Of a stretch of 64,000 nt of DNA, positions 9,853 through 20,155 are shown piece after piece (position 1 is the stretch's first letter; each line of letters starts with the position of its first letter). The notes beneath the pieces were generated by a model. The model searched no databases, was not told the DNA's origin, and saw only the letters and a list, made by a program, of their open reading frames with translations. A program made the translations under genes and the position numbers. The stretch is from Agapetus fuscipes (taxonomy: Eukaryota > Arthropoda > Insecta > Trichoptera > Glossosomatidae): NCBI GenBank assembly GCA_951799405.1, contig OX637334.1:3596001-3660000 (forward strand), read 5' to 3'.

Positions 9853-9980
9853 TGTAAGTGCATCTTTTTCATTCAGTATAAAGTCGCTATGCTAACGTTG
9901 AAAATACCGGGCCTTTGGGTGTGTTTTTTCAACAAGAGCATAGCGCCTTTATGCTGAATGAAAAATACGTCAATCGTATA
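9847..9980 (+). mobile_element. MITE family M10
   Basis: Inverted arms CATTCAGTATAAAGTCGCTA and GCGCCTTTATGCTGAATG lie around a short loop. It begins at the R1 tail end. A related half lies at about 16.42-16.48 kb. Confidence 0.6.
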
Positions 9981-10082
9981 GGTAGTTTTTTTTTGTTAGT
10001 AAGGTCATATGAGCTAAAGTTGAAAGTACCGGACCAGTAGAGCGTCAATTATCCGGACTGAAAATGTAATTTGTCGTGTATG

Positions 10083-10158
10083 TTCCTTGACTTGTAGGTT
10101 GGTATGCCACTGACCACCCGTGCTGTAAAAATTGTTCACTTTGCCAATGTCAGAGAGA
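10083..10158 (+). repeat. R1 5' fragment
   Basis: The first 75 bp only, cut off after TTTGCCAATGTCA. It is a 3'-truncated piece, so it arose by rearrangement and not by simple 5' truncation. Confidence 0.7.
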
Positions 10159-10224
10159 TGCATACAATGAGAATGCATGTTATATACAATACTCTATTCA
10201 ATGTCTAAATTTGATATGCACGCC

Positions 10225-10260
10225 CTGATGATGAATCGTGTGTTCGATTCGAAACGTCGG
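10225..10260 (+). ncRNA. Hammerhead-like motif
   Basis: CTGATGA, T, stem GAATC/GATTC with an 8-nt loop, GAAA, then CGTCGG. The flanks are unlike those at 7.2 and 34.0 kb, so it sits in a different element. Confidence 0.45.
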
Positions 10261-10269
10261 CTCGAGAAC

Positions 10270-10693
10270 AAGAATAGTCAACGGATTACCCGGAAACTGT
10301 AATATATCTTAAAAATTTATATAAAAGATTAAAGGGATCGCTTGTTCTTTTATTAATAAAAAATAAAGAATGCGTAGTTTCCGCGAAACGAGTAAAAACA
10401 TTAAAGATGAAATGAGATTCCGGCCTGCTCGGGTGAACAGATGGAGAGATCTATAACACACAGCCCGGCACATTCAGAGACTTGTATTTCCACGAGATTG
10501 GCACTTAGACGTGTTCATCATCTGCTCAAGAACTCCGCGGTGAGATAATTTAAAAGCAGATGGAGCAATCCATCCCGACAGACCTCCCGAGGAGGACAAT
10601 CTCATCTCTGCAAAGAATGTGCGACGCAAACAACGAAATATTGCTAAAAGTTTTTCTGCTGAAATGCGTCATCCAGTTTTTTTGATAATGTCT
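10270..10693. other. Unassigned region of mixed composition
   Basis: About 10380-10620 is richer in GC than its surroundings but shows no convincing frame. It may be an unrecognised element. Confidence 0.3.
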
Positions 10694-10873
10694 AAGAGCT
10701 CGTTCCCACTTGTCGGGTGTCGGATCCGTATATTAATAGGAGGTTCCAGTAGCAGAACATTATGTATGGAGCTATTCACACTTGTCGGAAACCGATTTTG
10801 TACGAAATTTTCTGCCACTGGAACCTCCGATTAATATACGGATCCGACACCCGACAAGTGGGAACGAGCCCTT
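10694..10873. mobile_element. MITE family M5, near-palindrome
   Basis: Arms of about 60 bp (AAGAGCTCGTTCCCACTTGT and its inverted copy ending in CCCGACAAGTGGGAACGAG) surround a 55-bp centre. The centre holds another CACTTGTCGG. Arm identity is very high, suggesting recent insertion. Target duplication is unresolved. Confidence 0.75.
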
Positions 10874-10954
10874 GCATGTCTATAAGAAAACGTGAACATA
10901 GTTAAGAATGTGCAAGATATTAAGAGTTGTGTTTGGTTTGTCCGTGTTAGTTTA

Positions 10955-11041
10955 ATAATCTATAATCTAATTTGCAAAAATATGTTAACATTTAAGATTC
11001 ATTTAAAGTGCATACTCACAAACAGACACGTGTAAGTTCGC
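10955..11041 (-). repeat. R1 3' fragment
   Basis: Minus-strand tail and the AGACACGTGTAAGTTCG block only. Confidence 0.7.
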
Positions 11042-11232
11042 TGTTTTCGAGTATTGCCGTGAAGTAAAAGCGCTGCTGATATTCTGTATTTGAGAGAAGT
11101 GGAAAGCGAATGGAAGAGGTGTGAGAAGAATTTATATTGATTGATTTATAATTCTTGTACTTTTTCTTTCAGCTGAGACTTCTCACACATTTAGTACATG
11201 TGGATTTTATTTTGTAACTAGAGTCCTTAGCG

Positions 11233-11788
11233 ATCTATAATCTAAGTTGCAAGGATATATTAACATTCAAAGCTCATATAAAATGCATGCCCACAAACAA
11301 ACACGTGTAAGTTTGCGCTTACAAATGCTGTATGTGTACTTACAAATTAAAATCCAAACCTTAAATAGACCGGTCCGTAGTCCAGGTGGTAACACTTCGG
11401 ACTCGTAACTGGAAGGTCGTGGGTTCGAATCCCGGCGGAGCACAAAAAATATACCATTTATATGTATATTCAAACTTGCTCTTCACTGGGTTGAACAATT
11501 CATAAACCTTTACCAAAGACCGGTCATCAAAAGGTCCATCCAGCCTTACAGCAACTGGGTCTTGCTTGAGAATTGGCGCTTTCTACAGCGACAACCAAGC
11601 TCGCAGAGGGCTCTTGAGGTGTGATACATACAAAAACAGCGCTCACCAAATAAATCAGCCTAATTTAATTTTAATTTAATTAAATGAACATAAACCCTAC
11701 AACCTTTGCCAACCTTCCCTAAAGCAGCGGTGACATTGGTAAAGTGAAACATTTTTTACAGTATGGGGGGTCAGCCTCATACCAACAA
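11233..11788 (-). repeat. R1 copy split by SINE-A
   Basis: The two halves (11233-11366 and 11680-11788) join into one continuous R1 when the SINE is removed, giving CCAAACCTTAAATGAACATA at the junction. Confidence 0.85.
11367..11679 (+). mobile_element. SINE-A, ATT-tail type, inside R1
   Basis: A clean copy with box B GGTTCGAATCC and CCAAGCTCGCAGAGGGCTC at the module junction. TTAAAT flanks both sides as the target duplication. Its head has ACTCGTAA where the anticodon loop would lie, consistent with tRNA-Thr (CGT) ancestry. Confidence 0.9.
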
Positions 11789-12254
11789 CAAAATATTTGT
11801 TTGCGTTTTGCTTAGCAACCTGACCGTGTGTCGTCACAATCTTCAGTGGAATTTGGAACACGTGCGGACCTCATTGGGAATGTTGGTATCAGGCTTCACT
11901 ACACCCCCAGGGGATCGAACTGTCCTCGCTGTGCACTTACGTAGACGCCTTTACTTGTCAGGAGTGTTACGAGTCTATTGTGTGTGTCCCCGCCATGGGC
12001 CCTCTCCACTACTCTCTCGACTACATTATGCACAAAACCTGTCACGACCCACGCCACTTGCCGTGGAAATGTAGACCTACAGCGTGTACTTGCATAAAGC
12101 ATGTAAGGGATATTATCGCTTGATGTACAGGAAGGTAAATACGTCAGTATGGATATTAAATAGGTAATAGAACGGTATTCAGAACATGTTGAATATTTTT
12201 CAAGATTATACAGAATATTTACGCAAAGCAACAACTAAGCTACACACCTACGTA
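11789..12254. other. Unassigned, moderately GC-rich
   Basis: A plus-strand frame ending near 12074 (103 residues) shows no domain I recognise. Its start lies within R1 sequence, so it is not a credible gene. Confidence 0.3.
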
Positions 12255-12345
12255 AGGCCGGCCTCTTTACCTTTAAAAATAAATAAGGTCACTCGCCACA
12301 TGCGATCCCGTCACGGAAAGCGCGGCAAGACGTTACACTTGATGT
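12255..12345 (+). mobile_element. SINE-B 3' fragment
   Basis: From AAGGCCGGCCTCTTTACC to AGACGTTACACTTGATG. Just upstream, ACTAAGCTACACAC is the minus-strand end of another SINE-B, so two pieces meet head to head. Confidence 0.7.
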
Positions 12346-12640
12346 AAATAATAATAATATTGGGATGATTTATTTGGTGAGCGCTGTTTTTGTGTGAACC
12401 ACACTTCAAGAGCCCTCTGCGAGCTTGGTCGTCATTGTAAAATGTGTCAATTCTCAAGCAAGACCCAGTTGCTGTAAGGCTTTGTTGACCGGTCATTGGT
12501 AAAGGTTTATGAATTTTTCAACCCAGCGAAGAGCATATTTGAAAATATAAATGATTTTTTTTTGTGCTCCGTCGGGATTCGAACCCAAAACCTTCCATTT
12601 ACGAGTCCGAAGCGTTACCTTTAGACTACGGACCGGTCCA
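12346..12640 (-). mobile_element. SINE-A, ATT-tail type
   Basis: Full length on the minus strand, from the ATTATTATT tail at the left to GGACCGGTCCGTAGTC-like sequence at the right. It directly abuts the SINE-B fragment. Confidence 0.85.
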
Positions 12641-13097
12641 TCTTACATCTTATGAACATCTTAGTAACAACATAACCTACAATCTGAAATCTGATAATGA
12701 AAATTTGCGTTAGGTTAGGTAGTGGTTGAGCCACGGATTTGCTGTGTGTGAATAACACCGTCGAGAGGATCTTAAATTCAGGATATATAATAATATGTAA
12801 ATTCTATTATTCAGGCAAGACAGTAGTGAATTTAATTTCGTACTTTAAATTGGCCTCATAGTGGTATAAGTAAGTAGATTTCCTTTTAATGTACTGAGCC
12901 GCCGCTGTAACTTTAGGGACGCCATTGTTCCACCATGAGGATGCCGCGCACAGAAATAGTTTGGTGTTGAGCTAAAGTTGGAAAAGCGGAACTTTTCTCG
13001 CGCCCTAATGCACGACTAATATCTTATAAACTAACTTACAACTTTGATAGTTTGCTTTGCGTTTGCGGTGCCAATTAGAATACCCCAAAAACTTACA
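12641..13097. other. Mostly unassigned; M9 fragment at about 12710-12762
   Basis: GAATAACACCG and GGTTGAGCCACGGATTTGCT match the right half of M9. The rest is unrecognised. Confidence 0.4.
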
Positions 13098-13213
13098 GGG
13101 CTATTCACAACACGTTTGATCCGAAACTGATCCATGGGTCTTCGTTGTTTCGTATGGAAAATCCACGGTAAGTTGCGGCTGAGCCATGCATTTTCTGTGT
13201 GTGAATAACACCG
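13098..13213 (+). mobile_element. MITE family M9
   Basis: About 115 bp from GGGCTATTCACAACACG to GTGTGAATAACACCG, which are imperfect inverted ends. Sister copies lie at 42.2 and 47.9 kb. Confidence 0.65.
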
Positions 13214-13414
13214 TTAGCATCTACACAACCCTAGCGTAGAACCAAAATTGTAGAAAAAGTAAATGGTGCCTCTATGAAGGGTTTTAGTTTCTTTACACTT
13301 TTGATAAAACCCCATGGTTGAGTATAAATCTAGTGTTGTATACTTGGGTGTGAGGTCTAATTTTAAAGAAATTTTTGCCCCATGACGCTAAATAGAGGAG
13401 ATTTATCGACTTGA

Positions 13415-13815
13415 CTGGTTCCAAAGGTCCATCCAGCCTTACAGCAGCTGGGTCTTACTTGAGAATTGGCGCTTTGTAGCGACGGCTAAGCTCGTAAAAG
13501 TCCGTTTAAAAGCTCAGTTGGTAGAATTTTTGCCGAGAGCAAAGGTTTGATCCCTCCCGAGGGTGTCGGAAATGATTTCCCGTTTTGGTGTCTATTTCAA
13601 TCCCAAAAAAATACCGGCAAGGTTTACTCAGCCTTCACAAGAAATGATAAGCAGCCCCTTCGGGAACTGAGAAACCCCCACTGCAACTGAAGTGGTTGGC
13701 GTGAGGCCGGCCCCCTTACCCGTACAAATAAATGTACCGAATCACCACATGCGACCCCCTCAGGAATAACGTAGGCAAGAAGTTACACTAAACATGTGGC
13801 TTATTTGAGTTATTG
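13415..13815 (+). mobile_element. SINE-A core joined to SINE-B (dimer)
   Basis: Begins within the SINE-A core (AAAGGTCCATCCAGCC) and passes GCTAAGCTCGTAAAAG into a SINE-B head with AAAGCTCAGTTGGTAG. It continues to AAGAAGTTACACTAAACATG. The tRNA-A head is absent. Confidence 0.8.
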
Positions 13816-13828
13816 CGACTGGTCCATA

Positions 13829-13905
13829 TTCTAGTGGTTAACGCTTCGGAATTGTATTAGAAGGTTCGTGTGTTTGATTCCCAGCGGAGCATAAAGAGCA
13901 CGTCA
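13829..13905 (+). mobile_element. SINE-A head only
   Basis: Only the tRNA-like part is present (TATTCTAGTGGTTAACGC; box B degraded to TGTTTGATTCCC). Confidence 0.65.
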
Positions 13906-13930
13906 AGTCGAGCCCACGACCTTTCGATTA

Positions 13931-14118
13931 AGAAGGGAAGGTCGGCAAGAGTTGCAGGGCTTATGTTCATTTGAGATTGGGTTTTTTATATTGTAGGTTC
14001 ACATGCGGCATGTGTGAGCGCGAAATTATGCGTGTCTGCTTGTGGGAATGCATTTAATATGAATCTCAAATGATACATAACTTTGCAGTTTAGATTTAGA
14101 TTTAGATTTTAGATTATA
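13931..14118 (+). repeat. R1 copy, 5'-truncated
   Basis: Starts at AAGGGAAGGTCGGCAAGAG, about 90 bp into the family, and ends GCAGTTTAGATTTAGATT. Confidence 0.8.
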
Positions 14119-14435
14119 AGAAAAATAAGTTGAAAAAAATATCGTTGATTTTTTCTATAATTTAATGACAGCTCATATAAATATTTTCCACCGTTTTGTT
14201 GTATTGTGAACAGCGTTGGCAGAGCATAGTTCTGGGATAGTTGTTGATCTCCCCAGCAGTACTTACTTGGCGAAGGCAGCCGTCCCTACATGTACGAGGC
14301 GTGCCCGCACGCTAAATGTACTGTTGGCTGTTTAAAGACTGGCGGACAAGACGAAGCGTTTTTAGAATGAAACTGGGTATTGTTTTTTAATGTAACTAAA
14401 CAGTTATATCAAATTCCTTATTGTATCCGTATTAA

Positions 14436-14690
14436 ATGAAGTATTTGAGAAGCATGCCAGGAAAAACTCTGGAGGATAGAGCTAGGAATAAATGGGTTAA
14501 GAAAGAACGTAAGTTGAAAGAGAATGTGAAAGTTAAGGTACAAAAGAATGTGATGAGATGGCTTGGGCATGTGGAAAGAATGAATCGAGAAGAGTTTGCT
14601 TTGATCAGATTGGCGAAATTGTGTAAGAATGGTATAGGTATATGTACCTTTATAGTGAATGCAAAAGAAGACACTTAATAAAATAGGGAT
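14436..14690 (+). pseudogene. RTE-a LINE fragment, internally deleted
   Basis: MKYLRSMPGKTLEDRARNKW, then VKVQKNVMRWLGHVERMNRE, then an abrupt change to FALIRLAKLCK. This skips the GRGRPRK block. The 80-residue open frame is a remnant. Confidence 0.7.
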
Positions 14691-14949
14691 ATAATCTAAG
14701 TTGCAAAGATATATTAACATTTAACATTCAAATTAAATACATAATACACATGCCCACAAACAAACACGTGTGAGTTTGCGCTTACAAATGTTGCATATGT
14801 ACTTACAAATTTAAATCCAAACCTCAAATGAATATAAGTTCTGCAGCTTTTGCCGACCTTCCTTGAAACAGGGGTGATATTGGCAAAGTGTACAAAATTT
14901 TTACAGCATAGGTGGTCAGCGTCATACCAATCTACGAGATAAATCAAGG
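14691..14949 (-). repeat. R1 copy, wide subtype (TGTAAGTA)
   Basis: Nearly complete on the minus strand. It belongs to the subtype with GTAAGTACATATGCAAC instead of the TTGTAGGTCCACATG block. Confidence 0.8.
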
Positions 14950-15049
14950 TGATGGATACTAATTATAATTATATATTGAAAGTGGAATGCAAAGAAGAAA
15001 TGAAGGCAACTCTTTTTAGAGTTGCCTTTTTTAGCTTTTTTTGCTTTTT

Positions 15050-15098
15050 TAAGCTTTGGCCACTTCTAGCGGAATGGTGACAGAGTTAAATATACAAA
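15050..15098 (+). repeat. RTE-a LINE extreme 3' end
   Basis: GGCCACTTCTAGCGGAATGG followed by TGACAGAGTT without the repeat tail. Confidence 0.6.
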
Positions 15099-15594
15099 AT
15101 TTCTTATTCCTTCTGAAAAACACAGTATACACAAAGCCCCACAGAAAGACGTTCGTTTTTTCAAGTGGCAGGAATCTCATGAAGTTGAAAGCAATGGTGC
15201 GCCAAAAGAAAAGAGCCTCTAGGTCAGGGGCGTGCCCTATGCAGATATCCAGACGTTAGCTACGTCTGTTTGATGCAGGTTGGGATCACGTATGCAGCGG
15301 GAATTTTGTCGCGTTGGAAATTGCGCCGTACAGAGAGAAGGTGAGAGACGGGACCTACAGTCATACAGTTATGGACTGGAGCGGTCAGAGGATTCTAGCG
15401 CCCAGGTTACAGAAGATTTTATCATGAATTATCTTAAGTTTCAGGGAAATCTAAAGAAAATACACTGAAGTAATCTGTGTTAATTTTAGGTGTCGTACCG
15501 TCAATCATCTTTTGAGAAAACATAATCAAATTATAAAATAGTATAGATGAAGAAACTAGGAATTTCTAGATACTGTAACCACTCAGCTAAGTGC
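15099..15594. other. Unassigned region
   Basis: Two short frames (67 and 62 residues) without recognisable domains. No repeat shared with the rest of the window. Confidence 0.3.
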
Positions 15595-15660
15595 GACCAG
15601 AGCTTCTACATAGTTGCCTCCATTTTTCCTTTCCTTACATACCTTTCTAGATAAAAGTTG
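15595..15660 (-). repeat. RTE-a LINE fragment
   Basis: On the minus strand it reads AGGTATGTAAGGAAAGG followed by an AGAAGCTCTGG block, corresponding to EVCKDRK and the sequence after it. Confidence 0.5.
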
Positions 15661-15696
15661 AACTGATTATATAACTTTTGTGTTTTCATAGATATC

Positions 15697-15903
15697 TAGT
15701 CCGTTAGAAATACAAGTTAGTAGAATGCTTGCATTCAGTGTCAAAAATGACTATTTCAGTTTCGATTTTTACTTCAAATCTAAAATCAAAACACCCTTAA
15801 ACATACGCAGGTTTCACACGACGACACATGAAACTCCTTTGTTGGCGATGCGGTAAGAAGTTACAAATTTGCACTGTAATTGTAGCTTAGTTGCGGTTTT
15901 TCT
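15697..15903 (+). mobile_element. SINE-B, decayed with a central deletion
   Basis: TAGTAGAATGCTTGCATTC marks the head and AGAAGTTACAAATTTG with TGTAGCTTAGTTGCGG the end. Most of the centre is missing. Confidence 0.6.
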
Positions 15904-16608
15904 CCGGAGTGTTTAATTGAAAGCAGTACCTCTTCTCAATAGCCATGCTTTTCATCCAAGTCTTCAATTGCTGAAGCTCGGAGTTGATGCTTCATTCCCA
16001 CCTTTCACCGTCTCTGGTAAAGAATCTAAAGAGACGTACTGAAATGAATTTCTCCCCGTTTATATATTTGCACATATATTTTTATTCATCATTTTCAGAA
16101 TGGAGAGAAATTTTGTTGTTTGGCGCGTATCGCAAATTTTCTCAAGCGGAGAATATTCCTAGCAAATTTCCTCAAAGAACCGTTCCAGGTCAACCGAACT
16201 CACTACTTCCATACATAAGTCATGGCTGTCATTCACTGCACCAACTGGGTCAAGCGTTTCTCGTCACAGAAGAAATTGGAAATTTTAGTTTCTATCGCCG
16301 ATAAGTAAACTTTGACAAAATGTTGGCATAACGAATATTTTTATGCGATACTATACTTACTATAATATATAAGGCATACTGTGAAACGACGATTCTAAGG
16401 CCCGATATTTACGAATATTTATATTAGCGACTTTATGCTGAGTGAAGAGGACGCACTTATGCCAATCGTGTGAATATATTTTTTTATATGTTTAAAGTCA
16501 TGTAATATACGTCATGGAAGATTCCCTTCCGGTATGTATATCGACAGTTAAAAGGAAATAGGGCAAAAGCGACGTTTTGGTTGAATATGAGTTATAAATA
16601 CTATCCTA
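15904..16608. other. Mostly unassigned; M10-like piece at about 16420-16480
   Basis: TAGCGACTTTATGCTGAGTG resembles an M10 arm. A 106-residue frame at 15984-16304 has no recognised domain. Confidence 0.35.
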
Positions 16609-16839
16609 CAGTGGCGAAGGGTGCCATACAAGCCGGTTCCCATCGGCTTCCCTTTTAAAATGATTTAACAAAGTAGTTTAAAGATATAGGCACAAAGTAA
16701 AAAAAAATACATTGAAAACCAAAGAAACAATACGTATTTTTTCCCCATTGAAACCATGCAGTCTACTTTATTATCATTTTTGCCTCATTTTAAACGGGAA
16801 ACCGATGGGAATCGGCTTGTATGGCACCCTTCGTCACTG
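16609..16839. mobile_element. MITE family M3, hAT-type, with 8-bp target duplication
   Basis: A 231-bp element with inverted ends of about 44 bp, CAGTGGCGAAGGGTGCCATA... and ...TATGGCACCCTTCGTCACTG, differing at only a few positions. It is flanked by CTATCCTA on both sides (16601-16608, 16840-16847). CAGTG-type ends plus an 8-bp duplication are the signature of hAT transposons. No transposase is present. Confidence 0.92.
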
Positions 16840-16847
16840 CTATCCTA

Positions 16848-17199
16848 TTTAAATTTTTCCGCTCTTGGCTTAGAATGAGTAAGAAGTGAAAGAAATTAGA
16901 GTGAACGCACTAGAATGCGTTCACTCCCAGGGCTCTACGATGACTTTTCTAAGCAAAAAACTGCGTTTTCGGAGTATGGTTTTGGTGTAACCAACGAAAT
17001 TTTAGTCCTTTTTTGTCTTGACGGCACTTGTGACATAAAACAAAGCAAAATCCCACTAATAGAAATGCCAATAAAGGCCTCTAGTTTTTTTCATTAAAGA
17101 GCTGCTTTGATTTTAACAATTTGATAATAAATTAAAAAGTTATGCCCATTTTTCTACAATCTCAAACTTTAAAAAGTTTTTGTTGTTTATACCATATTT
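16848..17199. other. Unassigned region
   Basis: A 60-residue plus-strand frame at 16915-17097 is unrecognised. No shared repeat. Confidence 0.3.
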
Positions 17200-17387
17200 G
17201 AGTCGTATAAATGCAAACGCCGTCAACTCCTTACGCGATGATTTTGAGAAAAATGAACTTGTGTTTTGAACGCAATTTGGAACCAGTTGGAGATGACGGC
17301 GTTCAATCAAATGCGCAGAATCAAATTCAATAATTATCTCAAAAATCATAAAATTTGGAGATGACGGCGTTTGCAGTTATACGACTC
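17200..17387 (+). mobile_element. MITE family M4, short copy
   Basis: The ends GAGTCGTATAAATGCAAACG and CGTTTGCAGTTATACGACTC are inverted repeats. GGAGATGACGGCG occurs twice inside. The second copy, at 43.4 kb, is in the opposite orientation. Confidence 0.8.
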
Positions 17388-17734
17388 ATATCCTTTTAAC
17401 CGTCGATATTAAGGTTTACAAAATATCACACTTTTATCATACATTATTTTTTATGTTTTTAAATGTTAGCTTTATGTATTTTTACGTTTATACATGTTGT
17501 ATTTTTATCTGCTACGATGCCTACGCTACGCGCGTAGACGCTAGTATTGATAAGTAAGTAGCTCCTCGGTTGGTTTGTGTGACGGAGGGGAGAGCGGGTT
17601 TTCTGTCACGGTGATGGCGCTCTGTGAATGTTCGCTTGATTTCCCAGATAATTGATCAAGAAATTCACACGCCAGCGACTTTTATTTGCGAGTTGCGTTT
17701 AACATTTCAATAATGGCGGCAAATGTATAGAAAT

Positions 17735-18585
17735 GGTGACATGTTAGAACGGCACATTGACAAAACGGCACATGACATAACGACACATGACATAACGACA
17801 TATAATATAACGACACATGACATAACGACACATGACAGAACGACACAGTGACAAAATGACAAATGACATTGCGAAACATGACAGAACGGCACAGTGACAA
17901 AATGACACATGATATAATGACACATGACATAATAATACATGACATAACGACATATGACATAACGACATATAATATAACGACACATGACATAACGACACAT
18001 GACAGAACGACACAGTGACAAAATGACACATGATATAATGACACATGACATAATAATACATGACATAACGACATATGACATAACGACATATGGCTTAATG
18101 ACACATGACAGAACGACAGTGACAAAATGACACATGACATATCAACACATTACATATAGAAACATGACAGAACGGCACAGTGACAAAATTACTTATGATA
18201 TAACGACACATGACATAACGACACATGACATAATGACAAATGACCGAACGATGCATGAAATATCGACACATGACAGAATGACACATGGCAAAACGACAGA
18301 TAGCATAAAGAAACATGAAAGAACAAATCATGACAGTAAATCACATAAAAAAACATTACTACGACAAAACAACACAGAAAATCCATCATTATCAAAAGGT
18401 TTTTTATGCCGTTTTTGTATGTTCTGTTGTAGATATGTGATATTTTGTCATGTGAAGATTTGTCTTGTGATGTATGTACTGACATTGTAATGTCATGTCA
18501 TGTGTCGTTCTGTCATGTTTAGCTCTGTCATGCGTCGTTCAGTCATGTGTAGTTTTGTCACTGTGCCGTTCTATCATGGAACCGG
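17735..18585. mobile_element. Foldback (FB) element 1 built of 15-bp repeats
   Basis: The left arm (to about 18340) is a tandem array of ACGACACATGACATA variants. After a short middle, the right arm (about 18430-18585) has the same units in reverse complement. The outer ends match: GTTAGAACGGCACATTGAC on the left, and TGATAGAACGGCACAGTGAC as the inverted right end. ATAGAAAT flanks both sides (17727-17734, 18586-18593), the right one lying 2 bp beyond the matched end. Long Met/Ser/Cys/Val frames on the minus strand arise because 15 is a multiple of 3; they are not genes. Confidence 0.75.
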
Positions 18586-18865
18586 ATAGAAATATACCCA
18601 CGCGTATATTCAATGAGAGAGAAGTCTTCATTGAATACTTGGGAGAAACATTTTTACAAACATTTGACAAAGATTCCAAGTACAACAGATATACATTTTT
18701 TGTACACACATATTTTCATTTGTTACTACTTCGTATATATTTTATTTTATTTATTTATTTATTTCACGCATAAGCCTTTATACAAAAATTGTTAAAAATA
18801 AGTTAATGTGAATAGAAAAAATAATGTCGAATCCACATAAAAGCGCATTTTCCTGAAACAGGGCA

Positions 18866-19591
18866 TTGGCAAAGATGAACCAATTTTTGTACAGTATTAT
18901 TTTTGAAAGAGATGATGAAAGTATGAATTATGAATTTAAAATTAATGGAATGAATGTTGATGTCGTAAATGAGTTTGTATACCTGGGAAGTAAGTTTGAA
19001 AAAGATGGAAGAATGACCGGTGAATTTGAAAGAAGAATAATGAAAGGCAGGTGCGTACTGGGTGCTACCGCTAGCATCGCCAGGAACCAGAATCTCTCAA
19101 AAAATGTTAGATTGGCGGTGCACGGTGGTATACTAGTGCCAACCTTGATGTATGGAAGTGAAGCCTGGACGGTGAGTGAAAGGGAAATTAGTAAAGTCCA
19201 TACAGTAGAAATGGACTATCTAAGAAGTATGATTGGGAAAAAACGAAGTGACAGAGTGAGGAATGATTTTGTAAGAGAAGAATGTGGTGTAAGGGAAAGT
19301 GTGAAAGTGAAGATTGAAAGAAGTATGTTAAGATGGTTCGGGCATATGGAGAGAATGAGTGATGAAAGATTGACGAAGAAAGTATATGTTGCTAAAATAG
19401 ATGGATGTCGTGGTAGAGGAAGACCGAGAAAAGTATGGATGGATCAAATTTCTGAAATAGCGAATGAATGGGATATCCAGAGTCATAATAAAAGGAGGAC
19501 TTGCATGAAAAAGGTTATGACTCTGGATGAAATGAAAGAAGTGTGCAAGGACAGGAAGAAGTGGCGGCTAATCTGCAATGGGGATTTCTAA
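18866..19591 (+). CDS. RTE-a LINE: C-terminal part of reverse transcriptase polyprotein
   Basis: 241 open codons encode the region C-terminal to the polymerase of an endonuclease-reverse transcriptase. Visible blocks in order: FVYLGSKF (about residues 37-44), LVPTLMYGSEAWTVSE (about 92-107), EMDYLRSMIGKKRSDRVRN (about 115-133), MLRWFGHMERMSDERL (about 158-173), CRGRGRPRKVWMDQI (about 184-198) and MKEVCKDRKKWRLIC. The endonuclease and the YADD-bearing catalytic core are missing, so it cannot act alone. The first dozen residues come from an R1 fragment (18849-18893) fused in frame, and the true LINE sequence starts near 18895. The intact frame makes it the youngest RTE-a copy in the window. Assignment to the RTE-like group is from motif memory. 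Confidence 0.8.
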   Translation: MAKMNQFLYSIIFERDDESMNYEFKINGMNVDVVNEFVYLGSKFEKDGRMTGEFERRIMKGRCVLGATASIARNQNLSKNVRLAVHGGILVPTLMYGSEAWTVSEREISKVHTVEMDYLRSMIGKKRSDRVRNDFVREECGVRESVKVKIERSMLRWFGHMERMSDERLTKKVYVAKIDGCRGRGRPRKVWMDQISEIANEWDIQSHNKRRTCMKKVMTLDEMKEVCKDRKKWRLICNGDF

Positions 19592-19706
19592 TGTTGGTGT
19601 ATTAATTTGCTACATTTTTTGCATAGGAAATTTCTGACTTTTTTTGTATAGATTTCTTTGTAAGGTTTTGTTCTTTTATATATTTAAATGTAATTTTTTA
19701 TTCATA

Positions 19707-19966
19707 TTCCTTGACTTATAGGTTGGTATGAGGCTGACCACCCATACTGTAAAAAATGGTTCACTTTGCCAATGTTACCCCTGTTTCAGGGAAGGTCGGC
19801 AAAAGTTGTGGGGCTTATGTTCATTTGAGGTTTGGATTTTATTTGTAAGTACACATTCAGCATTTGTAAGCGCGAACTACACTTGTTGGTTTGTGGGCTT
19901 ACATCTGAGAGCTTTAAATGAATATATCCTTGCAACTTAGATTATAGATTATAGATTATAGATTAG
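19707..19966 (+). repeat. R1 copy, TATAGATT-tail subtype
   Basis: Full length. Carries TTTGTAAGTACACATTCAGC and TACATCTGAGAGCTTTAAAT, and ends TTAGATTATAGATTATAG. This 7-bp tail unit differs from the 5-bp AGATT unit of other copies. Confidence 0.85.
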
Positions 19967-20155
19967 AGGTCAGCCTGCTAGTCAAGGAATGAATCACAAA
20001 ATATTTATACGATTGTATAATTGTTTTTACAAAACGTAGAGTTTTTTATTCACAAATTGAGCATTTATTAACAGTTCCTATTGAAAATGGCGTAAGCAAG
20101 TCGTTGAGGATAAATAAATGAAACTCTGTACTTAAAATTACTGTAATTTGTCATG

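Noticed and set aside
15001..15034. Rho-independent terminator-like hairpin (AAGGCAACTCT, TTTT, AGAGTTGCCTT, then T run)
   Set aside because: Perfect, but the DNA is eukaryotic and no gene ends here. More likely chance or the remains of a small inverted repeat.
17682..18485. Long overlapping minus-strand frames rich in Met, Ser, Cys, His and Val
   Set aside because: They are translations of the 15-bp foldback repeat. A period divisible by three keeps all frames open without selection.
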